Position numbers and translations under genes: made by a program. DNA of 64,000 nucleotides from Rhopalosiphum padi (lineage: Eukaryota; Arthropoda; Insecta; Hemiptera; Aphididae): positions 4,883,592 to 4,947,591 of the forward strand of contig NW_026869996.1 of NCBI RefSeq assembly GCF_020882245.1. The letters are read 5' to 3'. Below are positions 1 to 14,060 of this stretch, in pieces (the stretch's first letter is position 1; each line of letters begins with the position of its first letter). Below the pieces are notes generated by a model that was not told the DNA's origin, ran no database searches, and was given only the letters and a program-made list of their open reading frames with translations.

Positions 1-3000
1 TTATTAAAAAAACCATTATTTCATCAAAAAACCCCATAAAAACCAATTTAAATCCATCAAATAAATTAAATTTAACATTTTTTCCATACTAACCCCCATT
101 ATAAATTATTAAAAACTAGAAGTTTCCTTAAAATTTAATAAAAATCCTTAAAAATAACAATAATTCCTTAACAATCCCCCATAATAACCGATTTAAATCC
201 AACTAATAAATTAAATTTAACATTTTTCCTTAACAAAACCCCATAATAAATTATTAAAAACCAGAGATTTCCTTAAAATTTAATAAAAATACCATTAATT
301 CATCAAAAAAACCCCATAAAAAACCAATTTAAATCCATCAAATAAATTAAATTTAACATTTTTCCTTAACATAACCCCATAATAAATTATTAAAAACCAG
401 AAATTTCCTTAAAATTTATTAAATAAACCATTAATTCATCAAAAAACCCCATAATAACCGATTTAAATCCATCAAATAAATTAATTTAACATTTTTCTAT
501 ACTAACTCCCATAATAAATTATTAAAAACCATAAATTTCCTTAAAATTTATTCAAAAAAAACCATTTTTTCATCAAAAAACCCCATAAAAACCAATTTAA
601 ATCCATCAAATAAATTAAATTTAACATTTTTCCATACTAACCCCCATTAAAAATTATTAAAAACTAGAAGTTTCCTTAAAATTTAATAAAAATCCTTAAA
701 AATAACAATAATTCCTTAACAATCCCCCATAAAAACCAATTTAAATCCATCAAATAAATTAAATTTAACATTTTTCCTTAACATAACCCCATAATAAATT
801 ATTAAAAACCAGAAATTTCCTTAAAATTTATTAAAAAAAAACCATTTTTTCATCAAAAAAAACCCCATAAAAACCAATTTAAATCCATCAAATAAATTAA
901 ATTTAACATTTTTCCATACTAACCCCCATTAAAAATTATTAAAAACTAGAAGTTTCCTTAAAATTTAATAAAAATCCTTAAAAATAACAATAATTCCTTA
1001 ACAATCCCCCATAATAACCGATTTAAATCCAACTAATAAATTAAATTTAACATTTTTCCATAGTAACCCCCATTATAAATTATTAAAAACTAGAAGTTTC
1101 CTTAAAATTTATAAAAAAAAACCATTAATTCTTTAAAAAACCCCATAAAAAACCAATTTAAATCCATCAAATAAATTAAATTTAACATTTTTCCTTATCA
1201 AAACCCCATAATAAATTATTAAAAACCATAAATTTCCTTAAAATTTATTAAAAAATACCATTAATTCATCAAAAAACCCCATATAAACCAATTTTAATCC
1301 ATCAAATAAATTAAATTTAACATTTTTCCATACTAACCCCCATTATAAATTATTAAAAACTAGAAGTTTCCTTAAAATTTAATAAAAATCCTTAAAAATA
1401 ACAATAATTCCTTAACAATCCCCCATAATAACCGATTTAACTCCAACTAATAAATTAAATTTAACATTTTTCCATAATAACCCCCATTATAAATTATTAA
1501 AAACTAGAAGTTTCCTTAAAATTTATAAAAAAAAAAACCATTAATTCTTAAAAAAACCCCATAAAAACCAATTTAAATCCATCAAATAAATTAAATTTAA
1601 CATTTTTCCTTAACAAAACCCCATAATAAATTATTAAAAACCATAAATTTCCTTAAAATTTATTCAAAAAACCCTTAATTCATCAAAAAAACCCCATAAA
1701 AACCAATTTAAATCCATCAAATAAATTAAATTTAACATTTTTCCTTAACAAAACCCCATAATAAATTATTAAAAACCATAAATTTCCTTAAAATTTATTC
1801 AAAAAACCCTTAATTCATCAAAAAACCCCATAAAAACCAATTTAAATCCATCAAATAAATTAAATTTAACATTTTTCCTTATCAAAACCCCATAATAAAT
1901 TATTAAAAACCATAAATTTCCTTAAAATTTATTAAAAATACCATTAATTCTTTAAAAAAAAACCATAAAAACCAATTTAAATCCATCAAATAAATTAAAT
2001 TTAACATTTTTCTTATCAAAACCCCATAATAAATTATTAAAAACCATAAATTTCCTTAAAATTTATTAAAAATACCATTAATTCATCAAAAAAACCCCAT
2101 ATAAACCAATTTAAATCCATCAAATAAATTAAATTTAACATTTTTCCTTAACAAACCCCAAAAATAAATTATTAAAAAACCATAAATTTCCTTAAAATTT
2201 ATTCAAAAAAACCATTAATTCATCAAAAAACCCCATAAAAACCAATTTAAATCCATCAAATAAATTAAATTTAACATTTTTCCTTAACAAAACCCCATAA
2301 TAAATTATTAAAAACCAGAAATTTCCTTAAAATTTATTAAAAAAATCATTATTTCATCAAAAAACCCCATAAAAACCAATTTAAATCCATCAAATAAATT
2401 AAATTTAACATTTTTCAATACTAACCCCCATTATAAATTATTAAAAACTAGAAGTTTCCTTAAAATTTATTCAAAAAACCATTAATTCATCAAAAAACCC
2501 CCATAAAAAACCAATTTAAAATCCATCAAATAAATTAAATTTAACATTTTTCAATACTAACCCCCATTATAAATTATTAAAAACTAGAAGTTTTCCTTAA
2601 AATTTAATAAAAATCCTTAAAAATAACAATAATTCCTTAACAATCCCCCATAATAACCGATTTAAATGCAACTAATAAAATTAAATTTAACATTTTTCCA
2701 TAGTAACCCCCATTATAAATTATTAAAAACTAGAAGTTTACTTAAAATTTATAAAAAAAAACCATTAATTCTTTAAAAAACCCCATAAAAACCAATTTAA
2801 ATCCATCAAATAAATTAAATTTAACATTTTTCCTTAACAAAACTCCATAATAAATTATTAAAAACCAGAAATTTCCTTAAAATTTATTAAAAAAAACCAT
2901 TAATTCATCAAAAAACCCCATAAAAACCAATTTAAAATCATCAAATAAATTAAATTTAACATTTTTCCTCAACAAAACCCCATAATAAAATTATTAAAAA

Positions 3001-3074
3001 CCAGAAATTTCCTTAAAATTTATTAAAAAAACCATTATTTCATCAAAATCCCCATAAAAACCATTTAAATCCAA
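1..3074 (+). repeat. Satellite array, left segment (heterogeneous)
   Basis: Head-to-tail AT-rich monomers of about 134 and 144 bp fill this segment, roughly 22 by length. Each carries the palindrome TTAAATTTAA, two C4-C5 runs followed by ATA or ATT, and CCTTAAAATTT. Classes resembling b, e, h and g alternate without the long regular period seen further right. Single-base and homopolymer differences between neighbours are commoner here than at 12-36 kb. Every reading frame on both strands is closed within a few codons, because TTA, TAA and TCA recur throughout. No gene, promoter or mobile element is visible. The array runs off the left edge, so its true start is not in view. Confidence 0.93.
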
Positions 3075-3574
3075 NNNNNNNNNNNNNNNNNNNNNNNNNN
3101 NNNNNNNNNNNNNNNNNNNNNNNNNNNNNNNNNNNNNNNNNNNNNNNNNNNNNNNNNNNNNNNNNNNNNNNNNNNNNNNNNNNNNNNNNNNNNNNNNNNN
3201 NNNNNNNNNNNNNNNNNNNNNNNNNNNNNNNNNNNNNNNNNNNNNNNNNNNNNNNNNNNNNNNNNNNNNNNNNNNNNNNNNNNNNNNNNNNNNNNNNNNN
3301 NNNNNNNNNNNNNNNNNNNNNNNNNNNNNNNNNNNNNNNNNNNNNNNNNNNNNNNNNNNNNNNNNNNNNNNNNNNNNNNNNNNNNNNNNNNNNNNNNNNN
3401 NNNNNNNNNNNNNNNNNNNNNNNNNNNNNNNNNNNNNNNNNNNNNNNNNNNNNNNNNNNNNNNNNNNNNNNNNNNNNNNNNNNNNNNNNNNNNNNNNNNN
3501 NNNNNNNNNNNNNNNNNNNNNNNNNNNNNNNNNNNNNNNNNNNNNNNNNNNNNNNNNNNNNNNNNNNNNNNNNN
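3075..3574. other. Assembly gap (500 N)
   Basis: Exactly 500 undetermined bases with satellite monomers on both sides in the same orientation. A round number of N usually marks a scaffold join of unknown size, so the missing sequence could be far longer or shorter than 500 bp. The array very likely continues through it. Monomer phase and higher-order counts must not be carried across this point. Confidence 0.99.
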
Positions 3575-6413
3575 TCTTAAAATTTATTAAAAAAAACCAT
3601 TATTTCATCAAAAAACCCCATAAAAACCAATTTAAATCCATCAAATAAATTAAATTTAAATTTTTCCATACTAACCCCCATTAAAAATTATTAAAAACTA
3701 GAAGTTTCCTTAAAATTTAATAAAAATCCTTAAAAATAACAATAATTCCTTAACAATCCCCCATAATAACCGATTTAAATCCAACTAATAAATTAAATTT
3801 AACATTTTTCCATAGTAACCCCCATTATAAATTATTAAAAACTAGAAGTTTCCTTAAAAATTTATAAAAAAAAACCATTAATTCTTAAAAAACCCCATAA
3901 AAAACCAATTTAAATCCATCAAATAAATTAAATTTAACATTTTTCCTCAACAAAACCCCATAATAAATTATTAAAAACCAGAAATTTCCTTAAAATTTAT
4001 TAAAAAAACCTATATTTCATCAAAAACCCCATAAAAACCAATTTAAATCCATTAAATAAATTAAATTTAAACATTTTTCCATACTAACCCCCATTATAAA
4101 TTATTAAAAACTAGAAGTTTCCTTAAAATTTAATAAAAATCCTTAAAAATAACAATAATTTCTTAACAATCCCCCATAATAACCAATTTAAATCCATCAA
4201 ATAAATTAAATTTAACATTTTTCCTCAACAAACCCCCATAATAAATTATTAAAAACCATAAATTTCCTTAAAATTTATTCAAAAAACCATTAATTCATCA
4301 AAAAACCCCATAAAAAACCAATTTAAATCCATCAAATAAATTAAATTTAACATTTTTCCTCAACAAAACCCCATAATAAATTATTAAAAACCAGAAATTT
4401 CCTTAAAATTTATTAAAAAAACCTATATTTCATCAAAAACCCCCATAAAAACCAATTTAAATCCATTAAATAAATTAAATTTAACATTTTTCCATACTAA
4501 CCCCCATTATAAATTATTAAAAACTAGAAGTTTCCTTAAAATTTAATAAAAATCCTTAAAAATAACAATAATTTCTTAACAATCCCCCATAATAACCAAT
4601 TTAAATCCATCAAATAAATTAAATTTAACATTTTTCCTCAACAAACCCCCATAATAAATTATTAAAAACCATAAATTTCCTTAAAATTTATTCAAAAAAC
4701 CATTAATTCATCAAAAAACCCCATAAAAACCAATTTAAATCCATCAAATAAATTAAATTTAACATTTTTCCTCAACAAAACCCCATAATAAATTATTAAA
4801 AACCAGAAATTTCCTTAAAATTTATTAAAAAAACCATTATTTCATCAAAAAAACCCCATAAAAACCAATTTAAATCCATCAAATAAATTAAATTTAAATT
4901 TTTCCATACTAACCCCCATTAAAAATTATTAAAAACTAGAAGTTTCCTTAAAATTTAATAAAAATCCTTAAAAATAACAATAATTCCTTAACAAACCCCA
5001 TAATAACCGATTTAAATCCAACTAATAAATTAAATTTAACATTTTTCCTTATCAAAACCCCATAATAAATTATTAAAAACCATAAATTTCCTTAAAATTT
5101 ATTAAAAATACCATTAATTCTTTAAAAAACCCCATAAAAACCAATTTAAATCCATCAAATAAATTAAATTTAACATTTTTCCTTATCAAAACCCCATAAT
5201 AAATTATTAAAAACCATAAATTTCCTTAAAATTTATTAAAAATACCATTAATTCATCAAAAAACCCCATATAAACCAATTTTAATCCATCAAATAAATTA
5301 AATTTAACATTTTTCCTCAACAAACCCCCATAATAAATTATTAAAAACCATAAATTTCCTTAAAATTTATTCAAAAAACCATTAATTCATCAAAAAAACC
5401 CCATAAAAACCAATTTAAATCCATCAAATAAATTAAATTTAACATTTTTCCTCAACAAACCCCCATAATAAATTATTAAAAACCATAAATTTCCTTAAAA
5501 TTTATTCAAAAAACCATTAATTCATCAAAAAACCCCATAAAAACCAATTTAAATCCATCAAATAAATTAAATTTAACATTTTTCCTCAACAAAAACCCCA
5601 TAATAAATTATTAAAAACCAGAAATTTCCTTAAAATTTATTAAAAAAACCATTATTTCATCAAAAAACCCATAAAAACCAATTTAAATCCATCAAATAAA
5701 TTAAATTTAAATTTTTCCATACTAACCCCCATTAAAAATTATTAAAAACTAGAAGTTTCCTTAAAATTTAATAAAAATCCTTAAAAATAACAATAATTCC
5801 TTAACAAACCCCATAATAACCGATTTAAATCCAACTAATAAATTAAATTTAACATTTTTCCATAGTAACCCCCATTATAAATTATTAAAAACTAGAAATT
5901 TCCTTAAAATTTATAAAAATCCTTAAAAATAACAATAATTCCTTAACAATCCCCCATAATAACCGATTTAAATCCAACTAATAAATTAAATTTAACATTT
6001 TTCCATAGTAACCCCCATTATAAATTATTAAAAACTAGAAGTTTCCTTAAAATTTATAAAAAAAAACCATTAATTCTTTAAAAAACCCCATAAAAACCAA
6101 TTTAAAATCCATCAAATAAATTAAATTTAACATTTTTCCTCAACAAAACCCCATAATAAATTATTAAAAACCAGAAATTTCCTTAAAATTTATTAAAAAA
6201 ACCTATATTTCATCAAAAACCCCCATAAAAACCAATTTAAATCCATTAAATAATTAAATTTAACATTTTTCCATACTAACCCCCATTATAAATTATTAAA
6301 AACTAGAAGTTTCCTTAAAATTTAATAAAAAATCCTTAAAAATAACAATAATTTCTTAACAATCCCCCATAATAACCAATTTAAATCCATCAAATAATTA
6401 AATTTACATTTTT
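3575..6413 (+). repeat. Satellite array with HOR-B pattern, left block
   Basis: The class-j tag (AATTTTTCCATAC directly after TTAAATTTA) starts at 3659, 4897 and 5710. The stretch 3659-4896 (1238 bp) reads j-h-a-b-c-a-b-c-a, nine monomers: the same order as the 10-mer of the right-hand half of the window minus one h* monomer. The stretch 4897-5709 (813 bp) reads j-d-d-c-c-a, a shuffled six-mer. The stretch 5710-6413 reads j-h*-h-a-b and leads straight into the first monomer i. HOR-B therefore lies on both sides of HOR-A. No transposon copy is present here. Confidence 0.85.
3928..4753 (+). repeat. Local trimer repeat a-b-c, two copies (413 bp each)
   Basis: Monomer a begins at 3928 (palindrome start) and again at 4341. 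The intervening a-b-c block is 413 bp (133 + 145 + 135). The marker CCTATATTT of the first a repeats at 4009 and 4422, also 413 bp apart. The same doubled a-b-c block forms the centre of the 10-monomer HOR-B unit on the right, so the trimer is probably the older building block of HOR-B. Confidence 0.8.
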
Positions 6414-8877
6414 CCTAAACAAACCCCCATAATAAATTATTAAAAACCATAAATTTCCTTAAAATTTATTCAAAAAACCATTAATTCATCAAAAAACCCC
6501 ATAAAAACCAATTTAAATCCATCAATTAAATTAAATTTAACATTTTTCCTCAACAAAACCCCATAATAAATTATTAAAAACCAGAAATTTCCTTAAAATT
6601 TATTAAAAAAACCTATATTTCATCAAAAACCCCATAAAAACCAATTTAAATCCATTAAATAAATTAAATTTAACATTTTTCCATACTAACCCCCATTATA
6701 AATTATTAAAAACTAGAAGTTTCCTTAAAATTAATAAAAATCCTTAAAAATAACAATAATTTCTTAACAATCCCCCATAATAACCAATTTAAATCCATCA
6801 AATAAATTAAATTTAACATTTTTCCTCAACAAACCCCCATAATAAATTATTAAAAACCAGAAATTTCCTTAAAATTTATTAAAAAAACCATTATTTCATC
6901 AAAAAACCCCATAAAAACCAATTTAAATCCATCAAATAAATTAAATTTAACATTTTTCCTTATCAAAACCCCATAATAAATTATTAAAAACCATAAATTT
7001 CCTTAAAATTTATTAAAAATACCATTAATTCATCAAAAAAACCCCATATAAACCAATTTTAATCCATCAAATAAATTAAATTTAACATTTTTCCTTAACA
7101 AAACCCCATAATAAATTATTAAAAACCAGAAATTTCCTTAAAATTTAAAAAAAAAACCATTTTTTCATCAAAAAACCCCATAAAAACCAATTTAAAATCC
7201 ATCAAATAAATTAAATTTAACATTTTTCAATACTAACCCCCATTATAAATTATTAAAAACTAGAATTTTCCTTAAAATTTATAAAAAAAACCATTAATTC
7301 ATCAAAAAACCCCATAATAACCGATTTAAATCCATCAAATAAATTAAATTTAACATTTTTTCTATACTAACCCCCCATAATAAATTATTAAAAACCAGAA
7401 ATTTCCTTAAAATTTATTAAAAAAAACCATTTTTTCATCAAAAAACCCCATAAAAACCAATTTTTAATCCATCAAATAAATTAAATTTAACATTTTTCCA
7501 TACTAACCCCCATTATAAATTATTAAAAACTAGAAGTTTCCTTAAAATTTATAAAAAAAACCATTAATTCTTTAAAAAACCCCATAAAAAACCAATTATA
7601 AATCCATCAAATAAATTAAATTTAACATTTTTCCTTAACAAAACCCCATAATAAATTATTAAAAACCAGAAATTTCCTTAAAATTTATTAAAAAAACCAT
7701 TATTTCATCAAAAAACCCCATTAAAAACCAATTTAAATCCATCAAAAAAATTAAATTTAACATTTTTCAATACTAACCCCCATTATAAATTATTAAAAAA
7801 CTAGAAGTTTTCCTTAAAATTTAATAAAAATCCTTAAAAATAACAATAATTCCTTAACAATCCCCCATAATAACCGATTTAAATGCAACTAATAAATTAA
7901 ATTTAACATTTTTCCATAGTAACCCCCATTATAAATTATTAAAAACTAGAAGTTTCCTTAAAATTTATTCAAAAAACCATTAATTCATCAAAAAACCCCA
8001 TAAAAACCAATTTAAATCCATCAAATAAATTAAATTTAACATTTTTCCTCAACAAAACCCCATAATAAATTATTAAAAACCAGAAATTTCCTTAAAATTT
8101 ATTAAAAAAACCATTATTTCATCAAAAAACCCCATAAAAACCAATTTAAATCCATCAAATAAATTAAATTTAAATTTTTCCATACTAACCCCCATTAAAA
8201 ATTATTAAAAACTAGAAGTTTCCTTAAAATTTAATAAAAATCCTTAAAAATAACAATAATTCCTTAACAAACCCCATAATAACCGATTTAAATCCAACTA
8301 ATAAATTAAATTTAACATTTTTCCATAGTAACCCCCATTATAAATTATTAAAAACTAGAAATTTCCTTAAAATTTAATAAAAATCCTTAAAAATAACAAT
8401 AATTCCTTAACAATCCCCCATAATAACCGATTTAAATCCAACTAATAAATTAAATTTAACATTTTTCCATAGTAACCCCCATTATAAATTATTAAAAACT
8501 AGAAGTTTCCTTAAAATTTATAAAAAAAAACCATTAATTCTTTAAAAAACCCCATAAAAACCAATTTAAATCCATCAAATAAATTAAATTTAACATTTTT
8601 CCTCAACAAAACCCCATAATAAATTATTAAAAACCAGAAATTTCCTTAAAATTTATTAAAAAAACCTATATTTCATCAAAAACCCCATAAAAACCAATTT
8701 AAATCCATTAAATAAATTAAATTTAACATTTTTCCATACTAACCCCCATTATAAATTATTAAAAACTAGAAGTTTCCTTAAAATTTAATAAAAATCCTTA
8801 AAAATAACAATAATTTCTTAACAATCCCCCATAATAACCAATTTAAATCCATCAAATAAATTAAATTTAACATTTTT
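6414..8877 (+). repeat. HOR-A unit 1 (18-mer, 2464 bp)
   Basis: Order read as i-a-b-c-d-e-g-x-b-e-g-h-a-j-h*-h-a-b. It carries a HOR-B-type j-h*-h block near its right end and an unusual x monomer (CTATACTAAC with a CCAGAAA first half) near 7360. This composite and the next one differ from the cleaner units further right, so they look like an older or more rearranged edge of HOR-A. Confidence 0.75.
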
Positions 8878-11800
8878 CCTAAACAAACCCCCATAATAAA
8901 TTATTAAAAACCATAAATTTCCTTAAAATTTATTCAAAAAACCATTAATTCATCAAAAAAACCCCATAAAAACCAATTTAAATCCATCAATTAAATTAAA
9001 TTTAACATTTTTCCTCAACAAAACCCCATAATAAATTATTAAAAACCAGAAATTTCCTTAAAATTTATTAAAAAAACCTATATTTCATCAAAAACCCCAT
9101 AAAAACCAATTTAAATCCATTAAATAAATTAAATTTAACATTTTTCCATACTAACCCCCATTATAAATTATTAAAAACTAGAAGTTTCCTTAAAATTTAA
9201 TAAAAATCCTTAAAAATAACAATAATTTCTTAACAATCCCCCATAATAACCAATTTAAATCCATCAAATAAATTAAATTTAACATTTTTCCTCAACAAAC
9301 CCCCATAATAAATTATTAAAAACCATAAATTTCCTTAAAATTTATTCAAAAAACCATTAATTCATCAAAAAACCCCATAAAAACCAATTTAAATCCATCA
9401 AATAAATTAAATTTAACATTTTTCCTCAACAAAACCCCATAATAAATTATTAAAAACCAGAAATTTCCTTAAAATTTATTAAAAAAACCATTATTTCATC
9501 AAAAAACCCCATAAAAACCAATTTAAATCCATCAAATAAATTAAATTTAACATTTTTCCTTATCAAAACCCCATAATAAATTATTAAAAACCATAAATTT
9601 CCTTAAAATTTATTAAAAATACCATTAATTCATCAAAAAACCCCATATAAACCAATTTTAATCCATCAAATAAATTAAATTTAACATTTTTCCTCAACAA
9701 AACCCCATAATAAATTATTAAAAACCAGAAATTTCCTTAAAATTTATTAAAAAAAACCATTATTTCATCAAAAAACCCCATAAAAACCAATTTAAATCCA
9801 TTAAATAAATTAAATTTAACATTTTTCCATACTAACCCCCATTATAAATTATTAAAAACTAGAAGTTTCCTTAAAATTTAATAAAAATCCTTAAAAATAA
9901 CAATAATTTCTTAACAATCCCCCATAATAACCAATTTAAATCCATCAAATAAATTAAATTTAACATTTTTCCTCAACAAACCCCCATAATAAATTATTAA
10001 AAACCAGAAATTTCCTTAAAATTTATTAAAAAAACCATTATTTCATCAAAAAACCCCATAAAAACCAATTTAAATCCATCAAATAAATTAAATTTAACAT
10101 TTTTCCTTATCAAAACCCCATAATAAATTATTAAAAACCATAAATTTCCTTAAAATTTATTAAAAATACCATTAATTCATCAAAAAACCCCATATAAACC
10201 AATTTTAATCCATCAAATAAATTAAATTTAACATTTTTCCTTAACAAAACCCCATAATAAATTATTAAAAACCAGAAATTTCCTTAAAATTTAAAAAAAA
10301 AAACCATTTTTTCATCAAAAAACCCCATAAAAACCAATTTAAATCCATCAAATAAATTAAATTTAACATTTTTCAATACTAACCCCCATTATAAATTATT
10401 AAAAACTAGAATTTTCCTTAAAATTTATAAAAAAAACCATTAATTCATCAAAAAAACCCCATAATAACCGATTTAAATCCATCAAATAAATTAAATTTAA
10501 CATTTTTCTATACTAACCCCCATAATAAATTATTAAAAACCAGAAATTTCCTTAAAATTTATTAAAAAAAACCATTTTTTCATCAAAAAACCCCATAAAA
10601 ACCAATTTTTAATCCATCAAATAAATTAAATTTAACATTTTTCCATACTAACCCCCATTATAAATTATTAAAAACTAGAAGTTTCCTTAAAATTTATAAA
10701 AAAAACCATTAATTCTTTAAAAAACCCCATAAAAACCAATTTAAATCCATCAAATAAATTAAATTTAACATTTTTCCTTAACAAAACCCCATAATAAATT
10801 ATTAAAAACCAGAAATTTCCTTAAAATTTATTAAAAAAACCATTATTTCATCAAAAAACCCCATTAAAAACCAATTTAAATCCATCAAAAAAATTAAATT
10901 TAACATTTTTCAATACTAACCCCCATTATAAATTATTAAAAACTAGAAGTTTTCCTTAAAATTTAATAAAAATCCTTAAAAATAACAATAATTCCTTAAC
11001 AATCCCCCATAATAACCGATTTAAATGCAACTAATAAATTAAATTTAACATTTTTCCATAGTAACCCCCATTATAAATTATTAAAAACTAGAAGTTTCCT
11101 TAAAATTTATTCAAAAAACCATTAATTCATCAAAAAACCCCATAAAAACCAATTTAAATCCATCAAATAAATTAAATTTAACATTTTTCCTCAACAAAAC
11201 CCCATAATAAATTATTAAAAACCAGAAATTTCCTTAAAATTTATTAAAAAAACCATTATTTCATCAAAAAACCCCATAAAAACCAATTTAAATCCATCAA
11301 ATAAATTAAATTTAAATTTTTCCATACTAACCCCCATTAAAAATTATTAAAAACTAGAAGTTTCCTTAAAATTTAATAAAAATCCTTAAAAATAACAATA
11401 ATTCCTTAACAAACCCCATAATAACCGATTTAAATCCAACTAATAAATTAAATTTAACATTTTTCCATAGTAACCCCCATTATAAATTATTAAAAACTAG
11501 AAATTTCCTTAAAATTTAATAAAAATCCTTAAAAATAACAATAATTCCTTAACAATCCCCCATAATAACCGATTTAAATCCAACTAATAAATTAAATTTA
11601 ACATTTTTCCATAGTAACCCCCATTATAAATTATTAAAAACTAGAAGTTTCCTTAAAATTTATAAAAAAAACCATTAATTCTTTAAAAAACCCCATAAAA
11701 ACCAATTTAAATCCATCAAATAAATTAAATTTAACATTTTTCCTCAACAAAACCCCATAATAAATTATTAAAAACCAGAAATTTCCTTAAAATTTATTAA

Positions 11801-12018
11801 AAAAACCTATATTTCATCAAAAACCCCATAAAAACCAATTTAAATCCATTAAATAAATTAAATTTAACATTTTTCCATACTAACCCCCATTATAAATTAT
11901 TAAAAACTAGAAGTTTCCTTAAAATTTAATAAAAATCCTTAAAAATAACAATAATTTCTTAACAATCCCCCATAATAACCAATTTAAATCCATCAAATAA
12001 ATTAAATTTAACATTTTT
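8878..12018 (+). repeat. HOR-A unit 2 (23-mer, 3141 bp)
   Basis: Order read as i-a-b-c-a-d-a-b-c-d-e-g-x-b-e-g-h-a-j-h*-h-a-b. It equals unit 1 with the five-monomer block a-b-c-a-d added after i; the length difference is 677 bp. This is the longest i-to-i interval in the window. Confidence 0.75.
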
Positions 12019-14060
12019 CCTAAACAAACCCCCATAATAAATTATTAAAAACCATAAATTTCCTTAAAATTTATTCAAAAAACCATTAATTCATCAAAAA
12101 ACCCCATAAAAACCAATTTAAATCCATCAATTAAATTAAATTTAACATTTTTCCTCAACAAAACCCCATAATAAATTATTAAAAACCAGAAATTTCCTTA
12201 AAATTTATTAAAAAAACCTATATTTCATCAAAAACCCCATAAAAACCAATTTAAATCCATTAAATAAATTAAATTTAACATTTTTCCATACTAACCCCCA
12301 TTATAAATTATTAAAAACTAGAAGTTTCCTTAAAATTTAATAAAAATCCTTAAAAATAACAATAATTTCTTAACAATCCCCCATAATAACCAATTTAAAT
12401 CCATCAAATAAATTAAATTTAACATTTTTCCTCAACAAACCCCCATAATAAATTATTAAAAACCATAAATTTCCTTAAAATTTATTCAAAAAACCATTAA
12501 TTCATCAAAAAACCCCATAAAAACCAATTTAAATCCATCAAATAAATTAAATTTAACATTTTTCCTCAACAAAACCCCATAATAAATTATTAAAAACCAG
12601 AAATTTCCTTAAAATTTATTAAAAAAACCATTATTTCATCAAAAAACCCCATAAAAACCAATTTAAATCCATCAAATAAATTAAATTTAACATTTTTCCT
12701 TATCAAAACCCCATAATAAATTATTAAAAACCATAAATTTCCTTAAAATTTATTAAAAATACCATTAATTCATCAAAAAACCCCATATAAACCAATTTTA
12801 ATCCATCAAATAAATTAAATTTAACATTTTTCCTTAACAAAACCCCATAATAAATTATTAAAAACCAGAAATTTCCTTAAAATTTAAAAAAAAAAAACCA
12901 TTTTTTCATCAAAAAACCCCATAAAAACCAATTTAAATCCATCAAATAAATTAAATTTAACATTTTTCCTTAACAAACCCCAATAATAAATTATTAAAAA
13001 CCATAAATTTCCTTAAAATTTATTCAAAAAACCATTAATTCATCAAAAAACCCCATAAAAACCAATTTAAATCCATCAAATAAATTAAATTTAACATTTT
13101 TCCTCAACAAAACCCCATAATAAATTATTAAAAACCAGAAATTTCCTTAAAATTTATTAAAAATACCATTATTTCATCAAAAAACCCCATAAAAACCAAT
13201 TTAAATCCATCAAATAAATTAAATTTAACATTTTTCAATACTAACCCCCATTATAAATTATTAAAAACTAGAAGTTTTCCTTAAAATTTAATAAAAATCC
13301 TTAAAAATAACAATAATTCCTTAACAATCCCCCATAATAACCGATTTAAATGCAACTAATAAATTAAATTTAACATTTTTCCATAGTAACCCCCATTATA
13401 AATTATTAAAAACTAGAAGTTTCCTTAAAATTTATAAAAAAAAACCATTAATTCTTTAAAAAACCCCATAAAAACCAATTTAAATCCATCAAATAAATTA
13501 AATTTAACATTTTTCCTTAACAAAACCCCATAATAAATTATTAAAAACCAGAAATTTCCTTAAAATTTATTAAAAAAAACCATTATTTCATCAAAAAACC
13601 CCATAAAAACCAATTTAAATCCAACTAATAAATTAAATTTAACATTTTTCCATAGTAACCCCCATTATAAATTATTAAAAACTAGAAGTTTCCTTAAAAT
13701 TTATAAAAAAAAACCATTAATTCTTTAAAAAACCCCATAAAAACCAATTTAAATCCATCAAATAAATTAAATTTAACATTTTTCCTCAACAAAACCCCAT
13801 AATAAATTATTAAAAACCAGAAATTTCCTTAAAATTTATTAAAAAAACCTATATTTCATCAAAAACCCCATAAAAACCAATTTAAATCCATTAAATAAAT
13901 TAAATTTAACATTTTTCCATACTAACCCCCATTATAAATTATTAAAAACTAGAAGTTTCCTTAAAATTTAATAAAAATCCTTAAAAATAACAATAATTTC
14001 TTAACAATCCCCCATAATAACCAATTTAAATCCATCAAATAAATTAAATTTAACATTTTT
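12019..14060 (+). repeat. HOR-A unit 3 (canonical 15-mer, 2042 bp)
   Basis: Order i-a-b-c-a-d-e-f-a-g-h-e-h-a-b. Two monomers (b and g) have the long second half, the rest are about 134 bp. The e monomer has the poly-A variant second half (AAAACCATTTTTTC). I use this unit as the reference form of HOR-A. Confidence 0.85.
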
